Assembly: GCA_016735415.1 (NCBI GenBank) | Contig: JAERRP010000076.1 | Coordinates: 1 to 6,385 of the forward strand | Length of the DNA: 6,385 nt | Source: Desulfobacterales bacterium | GTDB lineage: Bacteria; Desulfobacterota; Desulfobacteria; Desulfobacterales; UBA5852 | Direction: 5' to 3' | In this document: positions 1 through 6,068 of the stretch, piece by piece | Layout: the number at the start of each line of letters is the position of its first letter | Position numbering within the stretch: position 1 is the first letter of the stretch | The notes under the pieces: generated by a model | What the model was told of the DNA's origin: nothing | Database searches by the model: none | The model's input: only the letters and a program-made list of their open reading frames with translations | Program-made: the position numbers and the translations under genes

Positions 1-1
1 C

Positions 2-994
2 AAGGTAGGTGCCTGCGGGATCAACAACAACGAAATCAATACCCGGGTCGGATGGTATTCGGCCGCGGTGACCGGGCCAACCACCGACGCGCATGAGGAT
101 TCGCCGGCGGTCACCGAAAACGGCGCCTGGGGCGGCCGGCTGACCTTTCCTCGCATCCAGGGAGCGGACGTGGTGGGCCGTATCGTGGCAACGGGGGGCG
201 GTGTCTCCGCCCGACGCCTGAACGAACGCGTGATCGTGGATCCCCAGTGGCGCGACCCGGAAGCACCGAACGATCGCACGCGAACCGGCTATCTGGGAAG
301 CGAATACGACGGCGGTTTTGCCGAATATGTGGTCGTGCCGGCCGTCAATGCCTATCCTGTCGCCAGCGCCTGGAGCGATGCCGAACTGGCCACCTTCCCC
401 TGCGCCTATTCCACGGCCGAACACATGTTAACCCGGGTGCGGGTAGCGGCGGAGGATACCGTGCTGATCACCGGGGCGTCAGGGGGTGTCGGATCGGCGT
501 TGGTGCAATTGGCCAAGCGGCGCGGTGCCCACGTGGTCGGCCTGTCCAAAGCACTCAAAACGGCCACCGTGCGCGCTTTGGGGGCCGATGCGGTTGTGCC
601 GCGCGATACCGACGACATGGCACAATCCCTTGCAGCCAGCCTGCCCGGGGGCCGGGCAGATGTGGTGGCGGATGTGGTCGGGGGCGGTATATTCCCGCAA
701 CTGCTCCAGTGCTTGAAGCACGGCGGTCGTTACGTTAGTGCGGGCGCCATCGCCGGGCCGCTGGTCGAACTCGATTTGCGGCGGCTCTATCTCATGGATC
801 TCGAAATGCAGGGGACCACCATCATGCCGCCCGCTATCTTCCCTGCTCTGGTAGGTTATATCGAACGGCGCGAAATCCGCCCGGTGCTGGCGGCGCAATG
901 GCCGCTGCCGGACATTCACCGGGCCCAGACCGCCTTTCTGGAAAAACGGCATACCGGCAACTTCGTTCTCATGCCCGCCGGTCCGGCCTGTTGA
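2..994 (+). CDS. Zinc-binding-type alcohol dehydrogenase (MDR superfamily), 5' end outside window
   Basis: This is the C-terminal part (about 330 residues) of a medium-chain dehydrogenase/reductase, an NAD(P)H-dependent oxidoreductase expected in the cytoplasm. The frame is open from base 2, and the first visible residues, VGACGINNNEINTR, match the Cys-containing start of the MDR catalytic (GroES-like) domain, so probably only some 30-40 residues lie outside the window. The Rossmann nucleotide-binding motif ITGASGGVGSALVQLAK is at about 467-517. The upstream motif CAYSTAEHML (about 401-430) is where this family carries a possible catalytic zinc ligand. The four-cysteine structural zinc lobe of classical alcohol dehydrogenases is not present, which places it nearer the quinone-reductase-like branch. 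The C-terminus (TGNFVLMP) looks natural, so the transposon relic just downstream did not truncate it. The substrate cannot be told from sequence. An ATG-less in-frame GTG at 68 is internal, not the real start. Confidence 0.88.
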   Translation, partial: KVGACGINNNEINTRVGWYSAAVTGPTTDAHEDSPAVTENGAWGGRLTFPRIQGADVVGRIVATGGGVSARRLNERVIVDPQWRDPEAPNDRTRTGYLGSEYDGGFAEYVVVPAVNAYPVASAWSDAELATFPCAYSTAEHMLTRVRVAAEDTVLITGASGGVGSALVQLAKRRGAHVVGLSKALKTATVRALGADAVVPRDTDDMAQSLAASLPGGRADVVADVVGGGIFPQLLQCLKHGGRYVSAGAIAGPLVELDLRRLYLMDLEMQGTTIMPPAIFPALVGYIERREIRPVLAAQWPLPDIHRAQTAFLEKRHTGNFVLMPAGPAC

Positions 995-1006
995 AAATCC
1001 GCGCGC

Positions 1007-1650
1007 ATTCTTCCAGATGCCCGGCAAATCGGTTTGATAGACACCATCGACCAACTCGTCGATACCCAAATGGAATTGAGTCCAGGTATGACCGCGGCAG
1101 GCCTGTTAAAGACAAACCGAGACCGGTACTGCGCTACCAATACCTGCTGACCACAACCATCGTTGAAGCACCGGAGAAGGTGGATCCGCTAAGGCATCAA
1201 GCCGGCTGTTTTGTTCTGCTCACCAACCTGTTGCATCAACAAAACGATTGGCCGGCACTTGAGTTGTTGACGCTGTACAAAAGCCAGATCGGTATTGAAA
1301 AGAACTTCAGCTTTCTCAAGGACCCGGTTATCGTCAACAGTATCTTTCTCAAAAAGGCCGAACGAATCGAAGTGCTGGGTCTTGTTCTTCTGATAGCACT
1401 GTTGATCTGGCGATTAATGGAACGGTCCATGCGCCAGTATGTAAAAGCCAATGACTGCACCCTGAAAGGCTGGGTACGTCGATCAACGAAGGAGCCAACG
1501 GCTTTTATGATGACCACCAAATTTGCTTCGATAATGGTCATTACCATTGATCAACACCGGCAACTGGCAAGGCCACTAAAAGCCTTCCAGCTTGAGTACT
1601 TAATAGCGCTGGGAGTTACTGCTGAAATTGGGGAAGCCGGCGGCCTTTGA
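1007..1650 (+). pseudogene. IS1634-family (IS4 superfamily) transposase relic with internal deletion
   Basis: Two pieces of one transposase lie in different frames. In the frame of base 1007, a short piece contains IGLIDTIDQLV and ELSPGMTAAGLL, the N-terminal DUF4277-type segment of these transposases, read to about 1105. In the frame ending at the TGA of 1648-1650, sequence from about 1087 reads RGRPVKDKP, then GCFVLLTN (about 1204-1227), then the C-terminal signature Y-KS-Q-IGI-E-KNFSFL-K (1276-1320). This is the Y-x2-Q/R-x3-E-x6-K motif with the third acidic catalytic residue, Glu at 1297, followed by a hydrophobic run VLGLVLLIALLIW. A whole enzyme would be roughly 500-600 residues; here about 35 plus 185 remain. 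The central part, with the first two catalytic Asp, has been lost between about 1084 and 1110, so the protein cannot be active. I could not find its terminal inverted repeats. The family call is from motif recognition. Confidence 0.85.
1087..1650 (+). mobile_element. Remnant of an IS1634-type insertion sequence (C-terminal half)
   Basis: This is the recognisable mobile-element body to the right of the deletion junction. The true right end probably lies between the transposase stop (1650) and the helicase start (1716), but no inverted-repeat partner is visible near the dehydrogenase stop (994), so the left end is probably lost. The relic sits tightly between two genes: 12 bases of spacer on the left and 65 on the right. 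It is therefore an old, eroded insertion rather than an active copy. Confidence 0.6.
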
Positions 1651-1922
1651 TTGTTACGATGGCAACCCGGCGAGTTTTATCTGAAAATCACCTTTTTGCC
1701 TCTTTCCTCTTCAATATGCCTTCCACAAACCATGAATTGGAGCTGGCCAACGACTTTGTCCAGTACACTGGCTGCCATATTTTTCTGACCGGGAAAGCGG
1801 GCACCGGCAAAACCACCTTTCTGCGCAATTTGCAGAAAAACACGGCTAAGCGCATGATTATCACCGCGCCAACCGGTGTCGCGGCTATCAACGCCGGCGG
1901 GGTGACACTGCATTCCTTTTTT

Positions 1923-1925
1923 TAG
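1923..1925 (+). other. In-frame TAG (amber) codon inside the helicase gene
   Basis: The codons around it read TCC TTT TTT TAG CTG CCC TTC GGC, that is SFF-stop-LPFG. The helicase family normally has Gln here (HSFFQLPFGP, from family knowledge), so a single C-to-T change explains it. The change also makes a run of seven T (1917-1923). The downstream frame stays open for 757 more codons. Confidence 0.9.
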
Positions 1926-3143
1926 CTGCCCTTCGGCCCATTTGTGCCGGGCACTGAGACATATGAGCGTCATAAGCGCCGCCAGTTCAGGTTCAGCAAA
2001 GAAAAAAAACGGATCATAAAAAGCATGGATTTGCTGGTAATTGATGAAATCAGCATGGTACGGGCTGATTTGCTCGATGCGGTGGATGCTGTGCTGCGTC
2101 GACACCGTTTTAATAATCAGCCCTTTGGCGGAGTGCAGTTGCTTATGATCGGCGATCTGCACCAGCTCTCTCCGGTAGCAAAGCGCGATGAATGGCAACT
2201 TTTGCAGCAACATTATGAATCGATTTATTTTTTCAGCAGCAATACTCTGGATCAAACGGAACTGGTCACCATCGAACTGAAGCATATTTTTCGTCAGTCA
2301 GATGCCCGTTTCATCAAACTCCTCAACCGGGTGCGTGACAACCAGCTTGATGAATCCAGCCTGGCGGCGCTTAACCGGCGTTGTGTTCAGGGTTTTACAC
2401 CGCACAGAGACCAGGGCTATATCACCCTGACCACCCACAACAGAAGCGCCGAATCCATCAATCAAACCAAACTGCAGGCCCTGACCAAAAAGGAACACCG
2501 GTTCCAAGCCGATATTTCCGGAGATTTCCCTGAACATATCTACCCGACCCCGGCCACCCTCCTGCTGAAAGAGAGCGCACAGGTGATGTTCGTGCGCAAT
2601 GACCCCTCTGCTGAAAAACGCTATTACAATGGCAAAATCGGCAAAATAAGCCGCATTTCAAACAAGAACATCAGGGTTATCTGCCCCGGCGACCCCGAGG
2701 AAATCGTGGTTGAACCGATCAGTTGGGAAAATATCAAATACACGTTTAACGAAAAAAGCCGGGAGATAGAAGAAGACACCATCGGCGAATTCGAGCAATA
2801 CCCTCTGAAACTCGCCTGGGCCATCACCATCCACAAGAGTCAGGGACTGACCTTTGAAAAGGCCATCATCGATGCCAAAGCAGCCTTTGCCCATGGTCAG
2901 GTATACGTAGCCTTGAGCCGCTGTAAAACCTTGGAAGGCATGGTCCTCAGCTCACCGCTCTCATCACGTGGAGTAGAAACGGACGAAGCGGTAATGGGCT
3001 TTGACGCAAAGGTGCGGCAAAACCAGCCGTCCGGAAGTCAGCTGCAGGCAGCCAAAATCAGCTACCAGCAGCAACTGTTGCTTGATTGTTTTGATTTTCA
3101 ACTGCTGCGAAACCGTCTCAACTATCTTGTCCGCCTTTTGCTG

Positions 3144-3179
3144 GGTAACGCCGGAGTGGTTCAACTATCCGGCGTTACC
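3144..3179 (+). repeat. Perfect 12-base inverted repeat inside the helicase gene
   Basis: GGTAACGCCGGA at 3144-3155 is the exact reverse complement of TCCGGCGTTACC at 3168-3179, with a 12-base spacer that itself holds GTT-C-AAC. The segment encodes GNAGVVQLSGVT in the region between the motor and HRDC domains, and the frame is not disturbed. No T-run follows, so it is not a typical terminator. It may be chance or a small hairpin in the mRNA. Confidence 0.7.
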
Positions 3180-4207
3180 GATCTTCGCCAGCTTGAGAAA
3201 ATGGCTGCGGAAGAGATTTTCGTTGTCAGTAGAAATTTTAAACGTCAATTAGACACAATTTTTGCGGGTGGCGACCTGCCCGAATCCAATGCCCATATCC
3301 TGGAACGTATCGGAAAAGCATCAACATGGTTTCGGGACAAGTTTTCATTCATTTTTGAGGAGTCAATGCAAAAATTGCACGTTGACACGGACAATACCGA
3401 GCTTCGCAAAAAGATCGGTAACGCTCTGAATAATCTTAAAAAAGAAATTGCCATAAAGTTGGCCGGCGTGCACAGCTGTGAAAAAGGGTTTTCTCCGTCG
3501 CGATACCTGCGCGCTGTTTCGGCCGCTGAAATTGATTTTCGGCCGCATAAGGAAAAAAAGCCCAGCCCTCCGGCTTACTCCGAATCAGACGTTGACCATC
3601 CGGAGCTGTTCCAGAACCTGAAGGACTGGCGTTCCCGTATGGCCGAGGGAAAAAAAGTCGCCCATTTCCAGATTTTACATCAACGCGTATTGATCCAAAT
3701 TGCGGTATGCCTGCCCGACAATACTTCTGATTTAAAGAAAATAAAAGGCGTCGGCCAAAAAACCGTTGAGAATTACGGCCAGGAACTTGTGGCACTGGTT
3801 TGCGCCTATCGCCAGAAACACGGCATAGACAGGGTTTTACTGCCGGAGCCCAAAAATCCTGCCGGAGAAGGCACTCCGGCAAAAAAAAAGCCCCCGCCTT
3901 CCAACACGAAACAGATAAGTTTCGATCTGTTTAATAAAGGGGTAACTATTGCCCGCATTGCAGAACAAAGGGGCCTGGTAAAATCTACCATTGAAGGGCA
4001 TCTGACCTTCTTTGTGGAAAAAGGGAAATTGGATATCGACAAGTTGCTTTCCCCTGAAAAGCAACAAGCCATTGCCAAAAAGCTTGCTGCAACGCGGAAT
4101 AATTCCCTCAGTGAAATAAAAAATGACCTGGGCGATGACTACTCCTATGGCGAAATCAATATGATGCTGGCCCACCAGAAACAGCTGACATCGAATTAGG
4201 CCCTAAA

Positions 4208-4213
4208 AAGAGG
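4208..4213 (+). promoter_or_regulatory. Ribosome binding site of metF
   Basis: A purine-rich AAGAGG ends seven bases before the ATG at 4221. It lies in the 21-base gap after the helicase stop and supports this start over in-frame alternatives further in. Confidence 0.65.
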
Positions 4214-4220
4214 CAACCAT

Positions 4221-5048
4221 ATGCATCAGAATCCGTTTGCGGACAGTACCCGATTCAAGGTTATAGTGGAGGTCGTTCCACCGGCAGGCGCCGATGCCGG
4301 CCCGATCCTGTTGTCGTTAAAATCACTTGGAACCCTGCCCATCGACGCCTTCAACGTGGCCACCAACCCGGTGGCCAGAGCTCGCATGAGCGCCTTTGCG
4401 CTGTGCGCCCTGATCCAGCAGCAGACCGGCCGGCCGGCCGTGCTGCACTGCACCACACGGGATCACAATGCATTGAGCATCCAGGCGCTGCTGTGGGGAG
4501 CACGGGCCCTTGGTATCCAAACCGTGCTGGTGACCACCGGTGATTTCGTGGCCCTGGGGGACCGGGCGGCAACCACCACAGTCCGCGACCTCGACGTTTT
4601 TGATCTGGTCAAAATGGCCCGCGAGGCCAGCCTGTGTGCTGGTGTGGCCTTCGACCCCCACTCGGATACCAGCAACCCGCAGCGCGCGGTCAAGCGCCTG
4701 GCAGACAAGGCAGCGGCCGGTGCCCAGTTTGCGGTAACCCAACCGGTGTATGATAAAAAGAGTGCCCGGTGGCTGCTGGATGCCACGCGGCACATCGATA
4801 TCCCCATTATCATGGGTATCCTTCCGCTGCGCACGCCGCGCCATGCCGAGTTTCTCCACCAGCAGGTGTCCGGTATTTCCGTGCCCCGCGAGCTGCGGCA
4901 ACGGCTGAAAGGCGCCCAGGACCCCGTCGCCGAGGGGGCCGCCAATGCCCGCGAGATGCTCGCCGTGGCACGGGAAGACTTTGCAGGTGCCTGTATCATG
5001 CCCCCCTTCGATCATTACGAGGTACTGGCAGACATCCTGAAACCCTGA
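4221..5048 (+). CDS. metF: Methylenetetrahydrofolate reductase (MetF family), short form
   Basis: This 275-residue cytoplasmic protein belongs to the MTHFR family, flavin TIM-barrel enzymes that interconvert 5,10-methylene- and 5-methyl-tetrahydrofolate for methionine synthesis or the methyl branch of the Wood-Ljungdahl pathway. Visible family motifs are VIVEVVPP with Glu17 (in the place of the catalytic Glu of E. coli MetF), CTTRDHN at 77-83, VLVTTGD with Asp108 (the conserved flavin-contacting Asp), FAVTQPVYD, IPIIMGILPL, VSGISVPRELRQRL and the C-terminal ACIMPPFDHYEVLADIL. The whole length is one MTHFR domain without the eukaryotic regulatory extension; it resembles the reductase half of the fused homocysteine methyltransferase-MTHFR proteins. 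A good ribosome binding site precedes the ATG. It starts 21 bases after the helicase on the same strand, so co-transcription is possible, but its strong GC bias at third positions differs from the helicase. No metV or other folate gene lies in the window, so which pathway it serves is open. Confidence 0.9.
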   Translation: MHQNPFADSTRFKVIVEVVPPAGADAGPILLSLKSLGTLPIDAFNVATNPVARARMSAFALCALIQQQTGRPAVLHCTTRDHNALSIQALLWGARALGIQTVLVTTGDFVALGDRAATTTVRDLDVFDLVKMAREASLCAGVAFDPHSDTSNPQRAVKRLADKAAAGAQFAVTQPVYDKKSARWLLDATRHIDIPIIMGILPLRTPRHAEFLHQQVSGISVPRELRQRLKGAQDPVAEGAANAREMLAVAREDFAGACIMPPFDHYEVLADILKP

Positions 5049-5065
5049 TACAGGGGGCTTTTCTT
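5043..5065 (+). terminator. Possible rho-independent terminator of metF
   Basis: A short hairpin, CCCTG-ATA-CAGGG (5043-5055), overlaps the metF stop codon and is followed by GGG and an imperfect T-run (CTTTTCTT to 5065). The stem is only five pairs and the T-run is broken by a C, so it is a weak candidate. Confidence 0.4.
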
Positions 5066-5077
5066 CCCGGGCTTTTA

Positions 5078-5347
5078 GTGCATTTTATTTCTACGGCGAC
5101 GACCTTGCCATCGGCTTCAAAGATCTGCGAAGTGAACGGATGCTGGTCGGAGCCGATTCATATATACGATGATGACCACTCCCTGGCCTATGCCGCCAAA
5201 GAGATGTTTCGTTCCTACAGTCGGGTCTACAAAATTGCCAAATTGAACCACACGCGCTTGAATCTCGGTGTTCCCGGCAGGGAAATCATACATGCCTACC
5301 GTTCTTACATGCAGGAGAAATCTGAAGTTCTGAGACTGGTGGGTTAG
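5078..5347 (+). CDS. Unrecognised small protein (about 89 residues)
   Basis: This frame is open upstream into metF (there in a shadow frame) and ends at TAG 5345-5347. I chose GTG 5078 as the first possible start after the metF stop. No ribosome binding site is seen, and there is no ATG before 5204, so the start is uncertain. The product reads like real protein: SASKICEVNGCWSEPIHIYD, then LAYAAKEMFRSYSRVYKIAK, then NLGVPGREIIHAYRSYMQEK. It has no signal peptide or membrane segment, two cysteines spaced C-x4-C near the N-terminus, and a probably helical C-terminal half. I do not recognise the family. The alternative is that it is a decayed gene fragment or a chance frame. The stop codon lies at the left foot of the palindrome that follows, and a weak terminator separates it from metF. 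Confidence 0.4.
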   Translation: MHFISTATTLPSASKICEVNGCWSEPIHIYDDDHSLAYAAKEMFRSYSRVYKIAKLNHTRLNLGVPGREIIHAYRSYMQEKSEVLRLVG

Positions 5348-5510
5348 GGTCGCGGCAGAAAATAATTCCACAAGATTGCGCCGGATTTTGGTTCGTCTAC
5401 AAGGCACATCCGCCGGTGCATATCGGGATATGTGCCGGTGGATGTAACGCCGTAGACGGGCCAAAAGACAAGCAAGATGTGGAATTATTTATTGCCGAGG
5501 CCCTTAGTCA
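5340..5510. repeat. Long imperfect palindrome (about 165-170 bases), MITE-like or structured RNA
   Basis: The two halves are reverse complements of each other over about 76 bases each, centred near 5425. Best-matched parts are AATAATTCCACA (5361-5372) with TGTGGAATTATT (5478-5489), TTTTGG (5386-5391) with CCAAAA (5461-5466), GTCTAC (5395-5400) with GTAGAC (5452-5457), ACATCC (5406-5411) with GGATGT (5440-5445), and CATATC-GG-GATATG at the tip. Counting by hand from 5347 and 5503 inward, about 57 of 76 aligned positions match, with a few one-base gaps; weaker matching continues outward on both sides. Several mismatches would still allow G:U pairs in a plus-strand RNA. No clear target-site duplication was found. 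It fills most of the otherwise gene-free stretch 5348-5614; I see nothing else there that I can defend. Confidence 0.75.
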
Positions 5511-5601
5511 CTGACACTATTTGGTCTTGCCTGGAGATGGCTCTGAGTGTATTGCTTATATGCGCAAACGGTGGGGAATTTATTCAACGCTATCATTCAA
5601 G

Positions 5602-5608
5602 AAAGGAG
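5602..5608 (+). promoter_or_regulatory. Ribosome binding site of the cysteine-rich protein gene
   Basis: AAAGGAG at 5602-5608 is a strong Shine-Dalgarno match. It lies six bases before ATG 5615 and only three before ATG 5612, which favours the second ATG as the start and rules out the much longer upstream frame beginning at 5477. Confidence 0.8.
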
Positions 5609-5614
5609 TGTATG

Positions 5615-6025
5615 ATGAAAAAAGTGACACTGTTGGTCGGTATTTTTACGATGATGCTGGTGCTAGCCTCTAATGGTCTGGCACAGGATGACCTGATTGA
5701 ATCCGTGAAAAAAGGCTGTAAAACAGAACTGGAAACATTTTGCAAGGAAGTTACGCCGGGACAGGGCCGGGTGCTGGCCTGTCTTTATGCCCATGGTGAC
5801 AAGCTGTCCGGCAGCTGTGAATTTGCGCTTTACGATGCGGCCGCGCGGTTGGAGCGGGTGGTTGCGGCACTCACCTATGTGGCCAACGAATGCGACGAAG
5901 ATATGGACAAGTTCTGTAGCGAGGTGGCAGTAGGCCAGGGTCGTCTGCTTGAATGTCTTAAAAAAAACAAAAAGCAGCTTGACAAACGCTGCGTACAGGC
6001 ACTCGATGAAGTTGGTCTCAAATAG
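5615..6025 (+). CDS. Exported cysteine-rich repeat protein (GLG1/Cys_rich_FGFR-like)
   Basis: This 136-residue protein begins with a classical signal peptide: MKK, then a hydrophobic core VTLLVGIFTMMLVLAS, and a likely cleavage after GLA before QDD, giving a mature chain of about 112 residues in the periplasm or outside. The mature part holds two similar units of about 40 residues, each with four cysteines. Unit 1 runs GCKTELETFCKEVTPGQGRV, LACLYAHGDKLSGSC. Unit 2 runs ECDEDMDKFCSEVAVGQGRL, LECLKKNKKQLDKRC. The shared pattern C-x6-C-x10/11-GR-x3/4-CL-x(10)-C is that of the cysteine-rich GLG1 repeat family (from family knowledge), known from Golgi proteins and also found in bacteria. Eight cysteines suggest disulfides in an oxidising compartment. 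Its function in bacteria is not known to me. The two units are joined by a helical linker (YDAAARLERVVAALTYVANE). The next gene converges on it with a 43-base gap. Confidence 0.85.
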   Translation: MKKVTLLVGIFTMMLVLASNGLAQDDLIESVKKGCKTELETFCKEVTPGQGRVLACLYAHGDKLSGSCEFALYDAAARLERVVAALTYVANECDEDMDKFCSEVAVGQGRLLECLKKNKKQLDKRCVQALDEVGLK

Positions 6026-6068
6026 CGGTAACCTATACACCGGCAGAAAAGGTAAAAACCGATTTGAG

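Larger units (their letters stand above)
1716..4199 (+). pseudogene. PIF1-like DNA helicase with HRDC and HTH domains, interrupted by an amber codon at codon 70
   Basis: This superfamily 1B helicase would unwind DNA with ATP. The start was chosen at ATG 1716 because ELELANDFVQYTGCHIFLTG is the usual family N-terminus; in-frame starts further up (TTG 1647, ATG 1659) would add residues unlike it. There is no clear ribosome binding site. Counting the amber as a residue the protein has 827 codons: Walker A GKAGTGKT at 26-33, motif Ia TAPTGVAA at 50-57, Walker B VIDEISMV with Asp110-Glu111, motif III GDLHQLSP at 146-153, UvrD_C_2-type motifs TIHKSQGLTFE at 371-381 and VALSR at 398-402. An HRDC domain follows at about 631-698 (LKKIKGVGQKTVENYG) and a C-terminal helix-turn-helix (HTH_40-like) at about 731-821 (GVTIARIAEQRGLVKSTIEGHL). 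TAG at 1923-1925 stands where HSFFQLPFGP is expected, so CAG to TAG is the simplest reading. Both sides are in the same frame, with no other lesion. A restart at GTG 1944 or ATG 2025 would lack Walker A. It is a recent pseudogene, a readthrough gene or a sequencing error. Confidence 0.85.

Noticed and set aside
479..1069. Long open frame on the minus strand opposite the dehydrogenase
   Set aside because: It is antisense to a well-supported coding region with high GC, where such frames are common, and it has no recognisable motif.
898..1086. Upstream extension of the transposase frame, starting inside the dehydrogenase gene
   Set aside because: The residues before RGRPVKDKP overlap the dehydrogenase in a shadow frame and show no transposase similarity; the real N-terminal piece is in another frame.
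1917..1923. Frameshifting on the seven-T run as a way around the amber codon
   Set aside because: The reading frame is the same on both sides of the stop, so a shift of one base would destroy rather than restore the protein.
4323..5015. Minus-strand open frame of 230 codons opposite metF
   Set aside because: Its sequence is Gly/His/Gln-rich with no family features, as expected for the complement of a GC-rich gene.
5117..5464. Minus-strand open frame across the small unknown gene and the palindrome
   Set aside because: It runs through the inverted repeat and reads as Arg-rich low-quality protein; the plus-strand frame is more protein-like.
5527..5555. TTGCCT and TATTGC, 17 bases apart, as a promoter for the cysteine-rich gene
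   Set aside because: The -10 box matches the consensus in only about half of its positions, which is too weak to claim.
5477..5614. N-terminal extension of the cysteine-rich protein to an ATG at 5477
   Set aside because: The strong ribosome binding site and the signal peptide both place the start at 5615 (or 5612); the extension overlaps the palindrome and would bury the signal peptide.
6026..6068. Bidirectional terminator between the convergent genes
   Set aside because: I found only four-base stems and no hairpin followed by a T-run in either direction.
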